Origin: Liopterus haemorrhoidalis
Taxonomy: Eukaryota > Arthropoda > Insecta > Coleoptera > Dytiscidae
Assembly: GCA_963971575.1 (NCBI GenBank)
Contig: OZ020624.1
Coordinates: forward strand, 3,105,001-3,169,000
Direction: 5' to 3'
DNA: 64,000 nt
Below, one piece after another: positions 10,414-21,147 of the stretch. The first letter of the stretch is position 1, and every line of letters begins with the position of its first letter. The position numbers and the translations under genes were made by a program. The notes under the pieces were generated by a model. The model made no database searches and was not told the origin of the DNA. It worked only from the letters and a program-made list of their open reading frames with translations.

Positions 10414-10748
10414 TAAATGCTTTCTATTAATTTATACATAATGCCAGTCTATAGTCAAATAATTTAAGAGCTGTGAGTGCAGTTTTACATGTAATCTGAA
10501 ATTAATAAGTCAAATCCAAATCAAATTAACACAAATCCTAGCTACAAGCTATTTTAAATCGTAAAAGTTACTAAAGTTGAAAATCTAGTTCCGCTTAAAG
10601 CAAAAAAACCGACTATACGTGGTATTACAGTTTTCAGTGTTCTTGAGTGATGTTTAATCCTTGACTTTTAATCCGAGATTAAATCAAATACAGTTAATTA
10701 AACAAAAAATCAAGTTTAATTGATACAGTGACAAAGTGTAGTGTAACA
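10414..10748 (+). promoter_or_regulatory. Proximal upstream region of UGT gene B
   Basis: The block 10559-10617 (gtaaaagttact through tagttccgcttaaagc) is the terminal part of the small MITE seen at 19551-19733. Its end supplies a TATA-like gactatacg at 10611-10619. An arthropod initiator-like TCAGT lies at 10634-10638, about 20 bp further. The coding ATG is at 10749. The transcription start is inferred only. Confidence 0.35.
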
Positions 10749-11555
10749 ATGAAGATTTTAATCTTAATTCTATCCATTTGTGGATTATCTCACGGATTAA
10801 AAATCTTAGTATTTCTTCCATATGCTGGAAAATCTCATTTCTATGCTTTTGAACCACTTCTACAAAAACTCCACAAACGTGGACATCATTTAACGGTAGT
10901 AAGTCATTTTCCAATTGAAGAAAAATTGGATAACTACACAGACATTAGTCTTTCCAAAGGAGAGATCCCGAAGGAAATTATACCAATGGATGAATTGCCT
11001 ACAGGACATATAAAACATTACTTAACATCGTATTTTTTGGAAATGATGATGAAAAAGTCTTGCAATCTTCATAATGAAGAAATGGAAAATTTATTAAAAT
11101 CTAATGAAAAATACGATTTGATTTTAATGGAGATGTTTGTAGGGGATTGTTATTTTGGTTTTATCCATAAATTCCAAGTTCCATTCATTGGATTAAGTTC
11201 TTGTGGACTTCTTCCATGGACTTCTAGATATTTTGCAAACCCTCTTAATCCATCTTTTGTTCCTTCGGTATTTTTCTATCATTCTGATTCGATGAATTTT
11301 TTGGAAAGAGTAGAGAATTCTATTGATTACTTGTATGCTTATTGGCAATATGAGAGATTAATTCTTGGTCCTTGTAATAAGATTGCAAGAGAGTTTTTTG
11401 GAGAAGGACTTCCTGATTTGGGAAAAATTGCTGAAAATGCAAGTTTGTTGTTGGTGAATACGCATTTTACTTTGCAAAGGCCAAGACCGATGGTACCTGG
11501 AATTATTGAAGTGGGTGGATTGTTCTTGCAAAATAGTACTCAAAAATTACCAAAG
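10749..11555 (+). CDS. UDP-glycosyltransferase gene B, exon 1 (N-terminal half)
   Basis: Opens the complete UGT of the window: four exons of 807, 223, 217 and 280 nt give 508 residues, within the usual ~500-530 range. The enzyme conjugates sugars to small hydrophobic compounds in the ER lumen (detoxication, pigments, hormones, plant toxins). This exon codes the acceptor-binding half: signal peptide 1-16, GKSH with the likely catalytic His30, NYTDI at 62-66, and MEMFVGDC with Asp133, the probable charge-relay partner. It ends ASLLLVNTHFT...LPK at a phase 0 donor (ccaaag/gtaaga). The ATG at 10749 is preferred because the signal peptide starts immediately. No frame breaks. Substrate cannot be told from sequence. 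Confidence 0.95.
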
Positions 11556-12009
11556 GTAAGATTTAATATTATGTAGATGAGTTTTAAAAATTAGTTTTAA
11601 AGGAACCTACGTAAACCTTTTTACCACAAATTAAATATTTTTAGTTGTATTTCTTGTTCCGATTAAATAGTTTTAGAGAAAATCTGGAAAACCGAACCAT
11701 AAACGAATCCTGAAACCCCGAGATTCTCACTGAACCGGTACCAGAACGCCGTGAAGAAAAGAAGATTCTGAGGGTTTCGTCGGCTACCGTTCAATCGGCT
11801 ATCGTCAGTTCGCCGAAGCATTTTAACAATATCTTGTAACTTTCATAGAGACTTTTTTGCCAACTGTATAACACACATTTATAAGAATGTTACTATTACA
11901 GTTATGTAATATAGGCCCCTTACACACATATGAATTCGATTCTCAGCTGTTAAATTTTTTTATTGTATTTTTATTTTCAAAAGAACACATATACATCTAA
12001 GGTTTCCAA

Positions 12010-12080
12010 TCCGGATATCTGAATATCCGAATATCCGGATTATGCGACCAATTTGAACTATTCGATAATCCGGATATTTT
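12010..12080. repeat. Cluster of ATCCGGATAT palindromes
   Basis: The motif atccggat(at) or its half occurs five times in about 70 bp (aatccggatatctgaatatccgaa and following). Simple local repetition; no function can be assigned. Confidence 0.5.
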
Positions 12081-12137
12081 TTGAATAAACAAAATATTTT
12101 TTTTTCAACAATTTTTTCAATTTATCTGGTACTTTTT

Positions 12138-13157
12138 AGGGTTTTGTAGGTATGACCAAAAAGCCCGTCATTTTGTCGTCTGTCTGTCTGTCTGTCTGTC
12201 TGTCTGTTCGGTAAAAATTGTAGCCAAAAGTAGAGAGTTAAAATTTGGCATGCTTATACAACTCTTTGAACCGCACATAGGAAAAATACTAAAACATCTA
12301 AAAAACACATCCCCCCAAAAATATAAACAAATATGTGCTCATCGAAAAAAATAATATTTTTTTTAAATTCTGAGTAGGGTATCAAATGAAAGCCCTTAGT
12401 ACGTGGATTAACGATCAAAATTTTATTTTTGCCAAATAAATTATTTTGAAGCGATTTTTGCCAAAATTGTGCAAAAAAAGATTTGTCCCACACCCTGTAG
12501 CCCAGATGGTTTAAACTAAAAATCTGAAAAAAATTTAAGTAATATACATTGGTGTGAACCGGAATAGTACAACAGGAATTTTTGATCAGAATATGTTTTC
12601 GGAAAATAACGCATTTTTTGTGTTTTTAACTAAAATATTTAATTCGCTATGTAACACAGTAGATAAGTAAGCTCTCGTAGTGTAGTGCGTTTTGTCGTCA
12701 TTCGTAATTTGCAAACTATTTGAGTTCGATTCCTGTAAACTTAAATTTTTGTTTTTTATTTGCATTTTTATTTTGTTTAAATTATTTTGTCAAAATTCTA
12801 GTTATATTTTGTTATATGTTGCATTTAATTTTTAAAAGCGTAAATTTAATAACCAGTGGGAAGTGTTGAAAATATAAATTAATTCTATGTTTGAATGTAT
12901 ACGAAATCAGAGGGCGGGGCTTATGATTTAAGCAACCAATGGAAGCCATAGGCGGAATTTTCAAAATCTTAATGAACCTTGCTATATAAAAAAATACCAC
13001 ACGTATTTAGAAACTTAAATAATGGTATTAGGCATTTGAATTAAAATTCATAATTTTGACATAAAATTTGTTTTGGCATCCCAAATAATCATCATTCAGT
13101 TACTAAATACTTGCGAAACCCTGAAATGTGTGAAAGTTCACACTTCACATCAATTTT
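12138..13157 (+). mobile_element. HINE-like (Helentron-type) repeat, copy 1
   Basis: Starts tagggttttgtaggtatgac in a T-run, followed closely by (CTGT)n. It ends with the inverted subterminal match (tacttgcgaaaccctga), a small palindrome gtgtgaaagttcacac, and cttcacat next to another T-run. Subterminal inverted repeats, a microsatellite, a 3' hairpin and T-T insertion fit non-autonomous Helentrons. Internal blocks (gtgaaccggaatagtacaac, ccagtgggaagtgttga) are shared with copies at 25994, 32177 and 51934. A degenerate tRNA-like block lies at 12672-12738. Confidence 0.65.
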
Positions 13158-14560
13158 TTCATACCTATATGTAACGTTTCCATGATCATGATAAATAATA
13201 TCTCTGTTAGAAATTATTAGGCCAAGTTATTTCTACTCTGCTGCTAGAATGTATTTTATACAAGTACTTTGTGATGGCGGTCGGTTCTGTGGTGGCCACA
13301 GCTGATTTTTGTTAATATTTTCAAGTTGAAAACTATTTATTAAAATCCTCAATACGGTGACTATGTTCCGTGCAATTAATCCAGTAATTAGGGTCTTCAC
13401 AGTTAATTTTAATTGGAATATAAGAGATTAAACTCATTTTGAGCGTATAAAAAATAGATAAAGTACGAGTTTCGGTTTTGACAAGTTCGGCACATGAATA
13501 AAGTAAATAGTTTTTGTTAAAAAAAAAAAAAAAAAGCTGCTCGCAAACGACAGTGACGGCTTAGGCCTAGTCCTAATAAGTCCTATTTCCCATGTCCTAG
13601 CTCTAATAAGCACCAACTAATATTTTTTCTTTAATATTTAAATTTCAATTAACTGTATCATTTTGACTGTGAGTCGCTGTACATACAATATCCTGAATTA
13701 TGTAAAAATTACACTTCACACAATTTTTTGATAAACCAAAAAATCCCATCTTTATAATGATAGCTATTGGTAATACCTGTCATTGAAAGCATTAACCGTC
13801 TAATATAGCATTACATGAAATTGAATATGAGCTGTTAGGTTGAGGCCGGGCAAGTTAGACTTGGCCGTAACTCGATATTCGCCCTAATGAAGGCTATTGA
13901 ATTATTTATACGTTTTTAACAATAACTGTATTGTGTAAGAACTGATATTCGATATTATGATTTCGTTAATGGAACATTCTCTGGCAAATCGTAAATGTTA
14001 TATTGAGATTAAATGTCAACACGAGTCAAAAAAACGAAAGTTTGGACAGTTCTAGGTGGGTTCGTTTATTCCACATAGCAGGCTGCACCCAGGGACTTGT
14101 GCCTCCCCCAGTTCTCGAAAAACACGTGTCTTTTTTTTTTGTTCACTTTAAACTGAATATAAGCTTTCTTTGCACTTCTAAGCGCTTAACCGCTTAAGGA
14201 CTTCGCCCGAATATGCTCGGGCGGTTATTATGTGCGAAAATTCAATGTACGATGTACTCGGGCGAAAATGAATACGATTCATGGTATGTTGAAGCGAGAC
14301 GAGGCATAATTATTAATTATGATAAATAAAAATGAATATTTTTTTATGAATTTCTTTTATTTCTCGACCCACACTATGCACCATAATATCAACTTTAAAT
14401 CTCATTTTGGGTCCGAAATAGCTTTTATGAAGGATATATATGAACAGTAAATAAAATTCATTCATAAAAAAAATTTGTTTTTTTTTTTTCATTTTTAAAC
14501 TTTTTAATGATTACTGAAGGGGTTATAAACTCTGTGGTTGATTCCATATTTTGACCCACA
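13158..14560. other. Intronic stretch with fragments of dispersed repeats
   Basis: No gene. The block 13262-13310 (tactttgtgatggcggtcgg) recurs at 15033-15080. The flank at 13160-13195 (catacctatatgtaacgttt) recurs at 59526-59560, which shows the HINE-like copy landed in an older repeat. A short HINE-like 3' end lies at about 13708. Confidence 0.5.
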
Positions 14561-15150
14561 ACGATACTTTAAAAAATTGATGTGAAGTGTGAATTTTCAC
14601 ACATTGCAGGGTTTCGCGGATATATAATAAGTGATAGAGAAGGTAGAATTGAGGTCCCTACATAAAGTTTTGACTATTTTTAGCATGATGTCTGTCGGAC
14701 TGTCGGTCTGTCTGTCTGCCTGTATATCTGTCTGTCTGTCGGTCTGTCTGTCAGACCATGTACACGTGCAGAGCACATTCAGCTGAAAGGATTTTTATGA
14801 AACTTCATATTTAAGCTTTTGACATCAATGGCACGAGTTGATCAACTTTTGGTAAATATCGGTTAACTAGAAATGAGAGTTTACTCGTGTCGGTTTTAAG
14901 ATTTTTGCGAATATTTCACAACAGAGTAATATTTCGAAAAAAAAATATATATATTTAACAAAAGTTGCTATAAAAACAATAACTAACAACTTTTATTTGA
15001 GACATTTTTTGATAAAGCAGCATAAATTAAACAAGTACTTTGTGATGGCGGTCGGTCCTGTGGTGACCAAAGCTGATTTTTTTTGTTTAAGGTTTTGCGG
15101 CACACTTGAAAAACTAGTGTGCCGTAGCACACCCTTTGGGAAACACTGCT
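14561..15150 (+). repeat. CTGT-microsatellite repeat with shared downstream block
   Basis: Starts gatgtgaagtgtgaattttc, the reversed HINE-like 3' end, then a (CTGT)n tract at about 14692-14755. The block 14855-15020 (ggttaactagaaatgagagt, tttatttgagacattttttg) recurs at 59310-59465 right after the (TG)n tract, so the same family hosts both microsatellites. At 15095-15150 the sequence gtgtgccgtagcacacc, ending gggaaacactg, resembles a hAT-type MITE end. Confidence 0.55.
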
Positions 15151-15479
15151 ATAAGTTATTAATTTTTAATATTTTTAGTATTCCTACAAAATAATCTGTT
15201 TGTAATGAGTTCCATATAATGTTCCATTTTCAAACGTTTTAGATAATACATTTTATTGTCAACCATTATTCAAGTTTTATATTTTAGCGATAAATTATTC
15301 CACAAAAATTATACTTAACATTTGTCTAAAGTGATAAAGTTATTACTAACGAGCAAAAAAAAAAAAAAATAACAAATAAATATATTACGTAAATACATTA
15401 TTTCATAATTTAAAACTGTGCTAAATGTTCCTTGCATAATTTAAAAAAAATACTGACAATGTGGTTTTATAAGTAAATC

Positions 15480-15710
15480 GGTTACTAAAGGTACCAACAC
15501 GTAGAAGGATTATTTCCGGCGCTGTTATATCGGCGTCTATCAGTACTTGTACTTGTTCTTGGAGCTTGTTGACGCCGGTTAGTGTCCATGTAAAAAGTTT
15601 GTTATCGACGCCGGTTTACTGAAATATAATCATTTAAATTGACCTGTTTTTATTTCAGGCGATCAAGAAAATATTTTCATTGAATCAATTAAAAAAAAAA
15701 AATGAATGTG
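15480..15710. other. Intronic stretch, GC-richer patch
   Basis: A patch with repeated gacgccgg/ccggcg motifs (about 15515-15615). Nothing coding recognised. Confidence 0.4.
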
Positions 15711-16430
15711 AAGTATGAATTTTCACACATTCAGGGTTTTGTAGGTATTTAATAAGTGTAAAATTTCAACAGAACTCTGGAAGTCTAAAAAAAAAATCTC
15801 AATCACATCAAATTCAACAGATTTTTGATTATCATTTTTATTCGATAGTTGATTATCATTTTTATTCGATATTTCGAAATAATTCATTAAAAAAAAAAAA
15901 CTGCAATATTCTCCAAAACCGAAATCTGATCAAAAATTATTCTCGTACGCTTCCGGCTCAGATCAATATACATTATTTATAATTTTTTAAATTTTTAATT
16001 TAACCCCCTTTGGTAAAAAAGGGCAGGACAAGACCTTTTTTGGCATATTTTTGACTAAAATCGTGTTAAAAGAAACGCATTTAAAGATACTAATTTTCGT
16101 TCCTTAATTTACGTTTTAAGAGCTTTTTTTTGATACCACAAAAATTTTTTAAATAATAATTTTTTTCAATGATACAATAAAATAATATTTTTCAAATAAC
16201 TTATCTAATCAAAAATTCCTGCTGAACTATTCCGGTTCCCATCAATGTATATATATACATTATGGAGATTTTTTCAGATTTTTAGATCAACCCCTCACGA
16301 TAGGGTTGGGGACAAAAACTTTTTTAAAAATATTTCTGGCGAAAATCCCATTAAAAAATTAATTTTTCAAAGATGAAAATTTGCTTGTCCATCTACGTAT
16401 TAAGAGGTTTTATTACCTTACGCTCCCACT
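15711..16430 (-). mobile_element. HINE-like repeat remnant, antisense
   Basis: Starts gtgaagtatgaattttcaca and cagggttttgtaggtattta, then antisense copies of the internal block (attcctgctgaactattccg at about 16212-16232 matches the complement of 12550-12575). Diverged and truncated, with an imperfect internal duplication of ttgattatcatttttattcg at 15825-15870. Confidence 0.55.
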
Positions 16431-16439
16431 GACATTGAA

Positions 16440-16847
16440 GCAGTGGTGGAAAATTCCAGATGTCGTATTTACTGGAATTATGCATTTTATACCACTAAGC
16501 TTCTCTCAGCCAATAAACCGGACATCGTCCTGCTGGATTTCGAGACAAAAGACATTTTTGTCATCGAATTATCCTGTCCAGCTGAGAAAAATATCACTCT
16601 CAAAGAGGACGAGAAGAGAACCAAGTACCTGGACCTCTTGTCCGAGCTAAAAAAAATGTACCCGGGTTATTTTGTAAAGCTCGTAGTCTTGATTTTGGGT
16701 GTATTGGGTGGCCTTAAAGCTGTTTTTAAGAGGGAAATCGAGATCATTCCCGTCTGCAGACCATCTGCTACCTCTCTGGTCTGCAGATTGCAAAAAGCAG
16801 TGCTGCTCGGATCGCTTCGCATTGTGCGGACGCTGGATCTGGTGTGA
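16440..16847 (+). pseudogene. Non-LTR retrotransposon C-terminal domain remnant
   Basis: An open frame of about 135 codons, entered from upstream as YAPTDIEAVVENSRCRI. It contains PDIVLLDFETKDIFVIELSC, KRTKYLDLLSEL and VLGVLGG. The pattern PD followed by an acidic/E...K-like core resembles the restriction-like endonuclease end of site-specific (R2-type) non-LTR elements (family knowledge). It ends at a stop at 16845-16847, and a tail in another frame continues to about 16990 (CRYWRYYKPP-like end). No reverse transcriptase is present here, so it is a 3' fragment. Confidence 0.6.
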
Positions 16848-16999
16848 GCCCATCGGTCGCATATCGCCAGGGTTTGGGATGCAACCGATTGCTGGGAAAA
16901 AGCTCTCTCGACCTTCTAGTGAAGGTTAGAGAAGAGCGTCTCGTCTGTGCCGAACACGTTGCGGGCAAACCTGAACGGTACTGGCGATACTACAAACCT

Positions 17000-17730
17000 C
17001 CCTTCAATCCTATAATATAATACGCCTGTTTGTATGTTCGTATGTTCGACCGGTCGTTTCTTCATTCCCCGATAGAGGCGCGCATATGTTAATTATTTAT
17101 GTCAAAATTGTTTAAAATATATTGTTGATGCAATAATAGTGAATTTTCTACGAACACTTTTTATAATTATTATAAGATGCAATAATAGTGAATATTCTAC
17201 GAACACTTTTTATAATGATTGATAGAATTGTAAGAAATTATTGTTTATGTATTGGACAGTAGTGTGCTGTGAATTTTTGTTTTGAGTGTTGACATTAAAT
17301 TAGTAAAAATGACAGTTGTGTTTTTCATTAAAAAATCACTTCACAATTATTAATTTAGTTGTGAAATACACGGATCGGTTTTTTTACGAAACAAAACACA
17401 GAAAAACGTTATCCTTCCGTGATATTCGACATTTTTGATTAAAATTATTATTAGCAGAAAAATAATTATTTTAAAAAATATTTGGTTTTGATGAAAGTAA
17501 GAAAAATGTGACTTTTTTTTCTTTATTATTATTTTTTCAATGCTTTATTATTTTTTTATTTCTACGATTTATAGGACAAGATTTACAATATCCCACTGCA
17601 AACTCTATACAGATGGCAGCACATAACGACTACACTAAATAATTCAAGAATTATCAGTGGCTCTAAAACAATGGTTTCTGTTTATTTATCACATTAAAAT
17701 ATCATTTACCTTTTAGTTTAGGTTAGATTC
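17000..17730. repeat. Intronic stretch with a 42-bp tandem duplication
   Basis: The block gatgcaataatagtgaat and following, through gaacactttttataat, occurs at 17127-17168 and again at 17177-17217. No gene in the rest of the stretch. Confidence 0.55.
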
Positions 17731-18520
17731 ACCTTAAAATAGGGTGACCAGATTTCAGTGAAGGGAAACCGGGACACAGGAAAAAAAAGGTCCTCTCACC
17801 TCCACAAATTTAAAGTGAAGAGCAAAAAAAAAAAAAGGTCCTCACCACTCAGATTCAAAGTGAAAAGCAAAGAGATTCAAAAACCGGGACAATCGGGCGT
17901 CCCGAGAACAGTTTTCGGGACACCGGGACAATTGACCGAAAACCGGGACGGATGGTCACCCTACCTTAAAAGCACTATCTTAGGTTATGGTTGATAACTG
18001 TTTATTTTATTTTTTTTTTATAAACCACCTAAAAATAAATTGTATTTTAACTGTTCTGTGCAAGGCTAGGGACAGTGATTCACCTTAAAAGCACTATCTT
18101 AGGTTATGGTTGATAACTGTTTTTTTTTTTTTTTATAAATGACCTAAAAATAAATTGTATTTTAACTGTTCTGTGCAGGGCTAGGGACAGTGATTCACCT
18201 TAAAAGCACTATCTTAGGTTATGGTTGATAACTGTTTATTTTTTTTTTTATAAGCCACCTAAAAATAAATTGTATTTTAACTGTTCTGTACAGGGCTAGG
18301 GACAGTGATTCACCTTAAAAGCACTATCTTAGGTTATGGTTGATAACTGTTTATTTTTTTTTTTATAAACCACCTAAAAATAAATTGTATTTTAACTGTT
18401 CTGTGCAGGGCCAGGGACAGTGATTCACCTTAAAAGCACTATCTTAGGTTATGGTTGATAACTGTTTATTTATTTTTTTTTATAAACCACCTAAAAATAA
18501 ATTGTGTTTTAAAAGTTCTG
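17725..18520. repeat. Tandem array of ~115-bp units
   Basis: About five units containing caccttaaaagcactatctt, atggttgataactgttta and ctgttctgtgcagggctagg. The anchor caccttaaaa recurs at 18081, 18196, 18311 and 18426, a 115 bp period. The first unit is split by a hAT MITE. The array sits in intron 1 of UGT gene B. Confidence 0.9.
17740..17963. mobile_element. hAT MITE with 8-bp duplication, copy 1
   Basis: Ends TAGGGTGACCA / TGGTCACCCTA, flanked on both sides by CCTTAAAA (17732-17739 and 17964-17971), the 8-bp duplication expected of hAT. Removing it restores the array unit. Inside are repeats of gtgaagagcaaaaa and ggtcctcacc and the word ccgggaca. A relative lies at 54972-55242. Confidence 0.85.
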
Positions 18521-18770
18521 CACAGTCCCACCTGTTTAGAATCTCTGTATATTCACTAAGCTGAAGCTTGTCGCAATGTCTGGACAGAATAATGAACAAA
18601 TTAACAGACTCAATGATAATAATTACATGTTATTATATAGTAATATACATATATTGAATAAATAATGCAATGGTTTCACTAGGGCATGTGCACAGGCTTT
18701 GATTATATATTAGGAATAAGGTCTTCCCCTATATAGGATCTTGGTTTTAGTGTGTTGCTAGTTAATAAAA
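18521..18770. other. Unassigned intronic stretch
   Basis: No recognisable feature between the tandem array and the next HINE-like copy. Confidence 0.4.
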
Positions 18771-19550
18771 TATTTGTTTATATTTGGGGATACCTGGGGA
18801 TGTGTTTGTTTGAACTCTCAGTATTTTACCTATATGTGGGTCAAAGAGTTACATAAGCATACAAAATTTCAACTTTCTATGTTTAACCATTTGGCTATGA
18901 TCTCTACCGTACAGACCGACAGACAGACAGGCATACAGACAGACAGACAGACAGACGGACAGACTGACAGACAGGAATACACACAGACAGACAGACACAT
19001 GAGTGACGTTATAAGGGTATTTTGGTGGTCATACGCAGGGATGGGGAGTCGGAGTCGGAGTCGGGAGTCGGGAGTCGAGGAGTCGAAGCTTTTTGGAGGA
19101 GTCGGAGTCGGAGTCGGGAGTCGGAAAAAGTTATCGACTCCCGACTCTTTGACTACATATTAATCAAGGATGAGAACAATCCGAAAACGAATGCAAAATA
19201 CCATACTACCAGAATTTGTTAAAGATTGGGAACAGGAACGACATTTTTTCTCTGTTCATGAACGAAAATGAAATTAAAAATATTCAAGTCCGGTTTCCTT
19301 CATGCTTTTCAGTTAAAAATTTAGTTAGTTTTTAGTAATATCATAAGAGTAAGTAATATGTACTACTTACTTTATGGTAATATCTAATTTTCCTTTTTTT
19401 GTATACTTTGTTTATTATGTTAAAACAAAACTAAACTGGATTTTTATTTTCTCAAGTTGTAACGGGCTTTGTGATTATTTTATGTTTCATGTTGGCAGCT
19501 AGAATATATATGTCAAAAGAAAAAAGTGACATGTTATGAAAAATAAAGTA

Positions 19551-19733
19551 TAGTCTGTTCCAAACGATTAAGCGGAACTAACTGGTATTTTCATTTTTGT
19601 AAGTTGTCATTAGCTATTTTTTTATATATTGAAGTTGGCTTTTCCTGAACAAAATGATCAAAAGCTTCAATCAAACGGTAAAAGTAACTAGTATTGAAAA
19701 TCTAGTTCCGCCTAAACCAAAGGAACAGACTTT
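19551..19733 (+). mobile_element. Small MITE (TTCCAAACG family), copy 2
   Basis: Runs from tagtctgttccaaacgatta to accaaaggaacagacttta, flanked by TA-rich sequence. It is the most complete copy in this orientation. Confidence 0.8.
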
Positions 19734-19872
19734 ATATAAAATACAAAACAATTTTTTTTTTAAACTAATATATTTGAAAATTTGTATTAAAAATGACTCA
19801 ATAGTCAAGATGAAATGAAAATTACATTTTATAAAAACAGCTCGCCCCAACCCAAGATATTTAATGTAAGTA

Positions 19873-20055
19873 TAGTCTATTTGCTTGGTTTAAGCGGAAT
19901 TAGATATCGAAATCTACTAACTTTTAAGGATTGAATGAAGCTTTGTATCATTTTGTTTAACAAAAACCCACTTTGATAGTTAAAAAGTAAACTCGTGATA
20001 ATTTGAGAAAATAAAAATTCTATTTAGTTCCGCTTAAACATTTGGAATAGACTTT
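19873..20055 (-). mobile_element. Small MITE (TTCCAAACG family), copy 3, inverted
   Basis: Starts tagtctatttgcttggttta and ends acatttggaatagacttta, the reverse of copy 2. Both copies 2 and 3 lie inside the hAT element 19036-20175. Confidence 0.75.
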
Positions 20056-20310
20056 ACCATTTACCAGTGAAAGGAGTCGGGAGTCGGAGCCGGAGTCGGA
20101 GTCGATTTTCAAAAATACCGACTCCGGAGTCGAGAGTCGGAAGTCGATAATTTTTCTGTCGACTCCCCATCCCTGGTCATACGTACAAATCCCTAAAAAA
20201 GGCAGACAAAAATTTCAGATTACCAGGCTGATTCGATAGTCCCAACCAGCTCCTGGGTTTGTGCCTTGAGTACCTATTAATTTTGTATAATTTCTAGTTC
20301 TATGAACCTA

Positions 20311-20875
20311 ACGGGTGTTTTTTTTAGAGGTATAGAACTTTAAATTGCAATAAAACAACGATGGATTATTCGATTGACATGAATTTTTTTTTATTCGAAA
20401 GATAATCTTGTGGCATTACATTAAATCATACCAACAAGACGGCGCAACATGTCACACAGCTCGTGCCACAATCGATTTATTGAAAGACACGTTTGGTGAC
20501 CGCCTAATTTCACGTTTTGGACCTGTGAATTGGCCTCCAAGATCTTGTGATTTAACACCGCTGGACTACTTTCTGTGGGGCTATGTAAAGTCATTGGTCT
20601 ATGCGGATAAGCCACAAACGCTTGACCATTTGGAAGACAACATTCGCCGTGTTATTGCCGATATACGGCCACAAATGTTGGAAAAAGTCATCGAAAATTG
20701 GACGTCCAGATTGGACTACATCCGAGCCAGCCGTGGCGGTCATATGCCAGAAATCATATTTAAAATGTAATGCCACAAGATTATCTTTCGAATAAAAAAA
20801 AATTCATGTCAATCGAATAATCCATCGTTGTTTTATTGCAATTTAAAGTTCTATACCTCTAAAAAAAACACCCAT
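20311..20875 (+). mobile_element. DD41D deletion derivative, copy 2, beside the exon acceptor
   Basis: The same 565 bp element as 6775-7340 in the opposite orientation, flanked by TA (20309-20310, 20876-20877). The internal 120-codon peptide (20408-20770, MWHYIKSYQQDG to PEIIFKM) is identical in both copies. It ends only 27 bp before the UGT exon at 20903. Confidence 0.9.
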
Positions 20876-20902
20876 TATATTAAGATTAATGTTTTGTTTC
20901 AG

Positions 20903-21125
20903 CATATTGAAAAATGGATCAACGAATCTACTCATGGAGTAATTTATTTCTCAATGGGATCCATGATCAAAGGTCATTCATTTCCACCAGAAATCCGTAG
21001 AGCATTCGTAAAGGCATTTGCCAGACTTCCACAACGTGTTCTTTGGAAATGGGAGAATGAATCTCTTCCTGAACAACCATCAAATGTTATGATCCAAAAA
21101 TGGATGCCACAGTTCGATATACTAT
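20903..21125 (+). CDS. UDP-glycosyltransferase gene B, exon 2
   Basis: Follows the acceptor gttttgtttcag and begins HIEKWIN in phase 0. It codes the start of the C-terminal UDP-sugar binding half: GVIYFSMGS (the usual first conserved block of this half), RVLWKWE, and WMPQFDIL, the lead-in to the UGT signature. It ends after one nt of the next codon (cta t/gtgagt), phase 1. It is phase-compatible with both N-terminal halves in the window (11555 and 2831). Transposons flank it closely: one ends 27 bp upstream, another starts 22 bp downstream. Confidence 0.94.
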
Positions 21126-21147
21126 GTGAGTAACTAAATTTAATATA

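Larger units (their letters stand above)
19036..20175. mobile_element. Non-autonomous hAT element with GGAGTC-repeat ends
   Basis: Bounded by CAGGGATGGGGAGTCGGAG and the complementary GACTCCCCATCCCTG, with the 8-bp duplication GTCATACG at 19028-19035 and 20176-20183. Both ends are built of repeated ggagtcg words. No transposase is seen inside its 1140 bp. Two copies of the small TTCCAAACG-family MITE are nested in it, in opposite orientations. Confidence 0.88.
18771..20207 (-). mobile_element. HINE-like 5' end, antisense, split by a hAT element
   Basis: Antisense microsatellite (cagacagacaga) at 18915-19000, preceded by the complement of the aactctttgacccacata block. The 5' terminus (acaaatccctaaaaaa) appears only at 20183-20200, beyond the inserted hAT element. 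Joining 19035 to 20184 rebuilds the known 5' end. Confidence 0.7.
11556..20902 (+). other. Intron 1 of UGT gene B (9.3 kb)
   Basis: Phase 0 GT-AG intron, donor gtaaga and acceptor gttttgtttcag. It is made largely of transposons, listed separately. The first 580 bp hold nothing recognised except a cluster of atccggatat palindromes at about 12010-12080. Confidence 0.9.

Noticed and set aside
17725..18520. Regular 115-bp repetition resembling a CRISPR array
   Set aside because: Units are continuous without distinct repeat and spacer parts, and the genome is eukaryotic.
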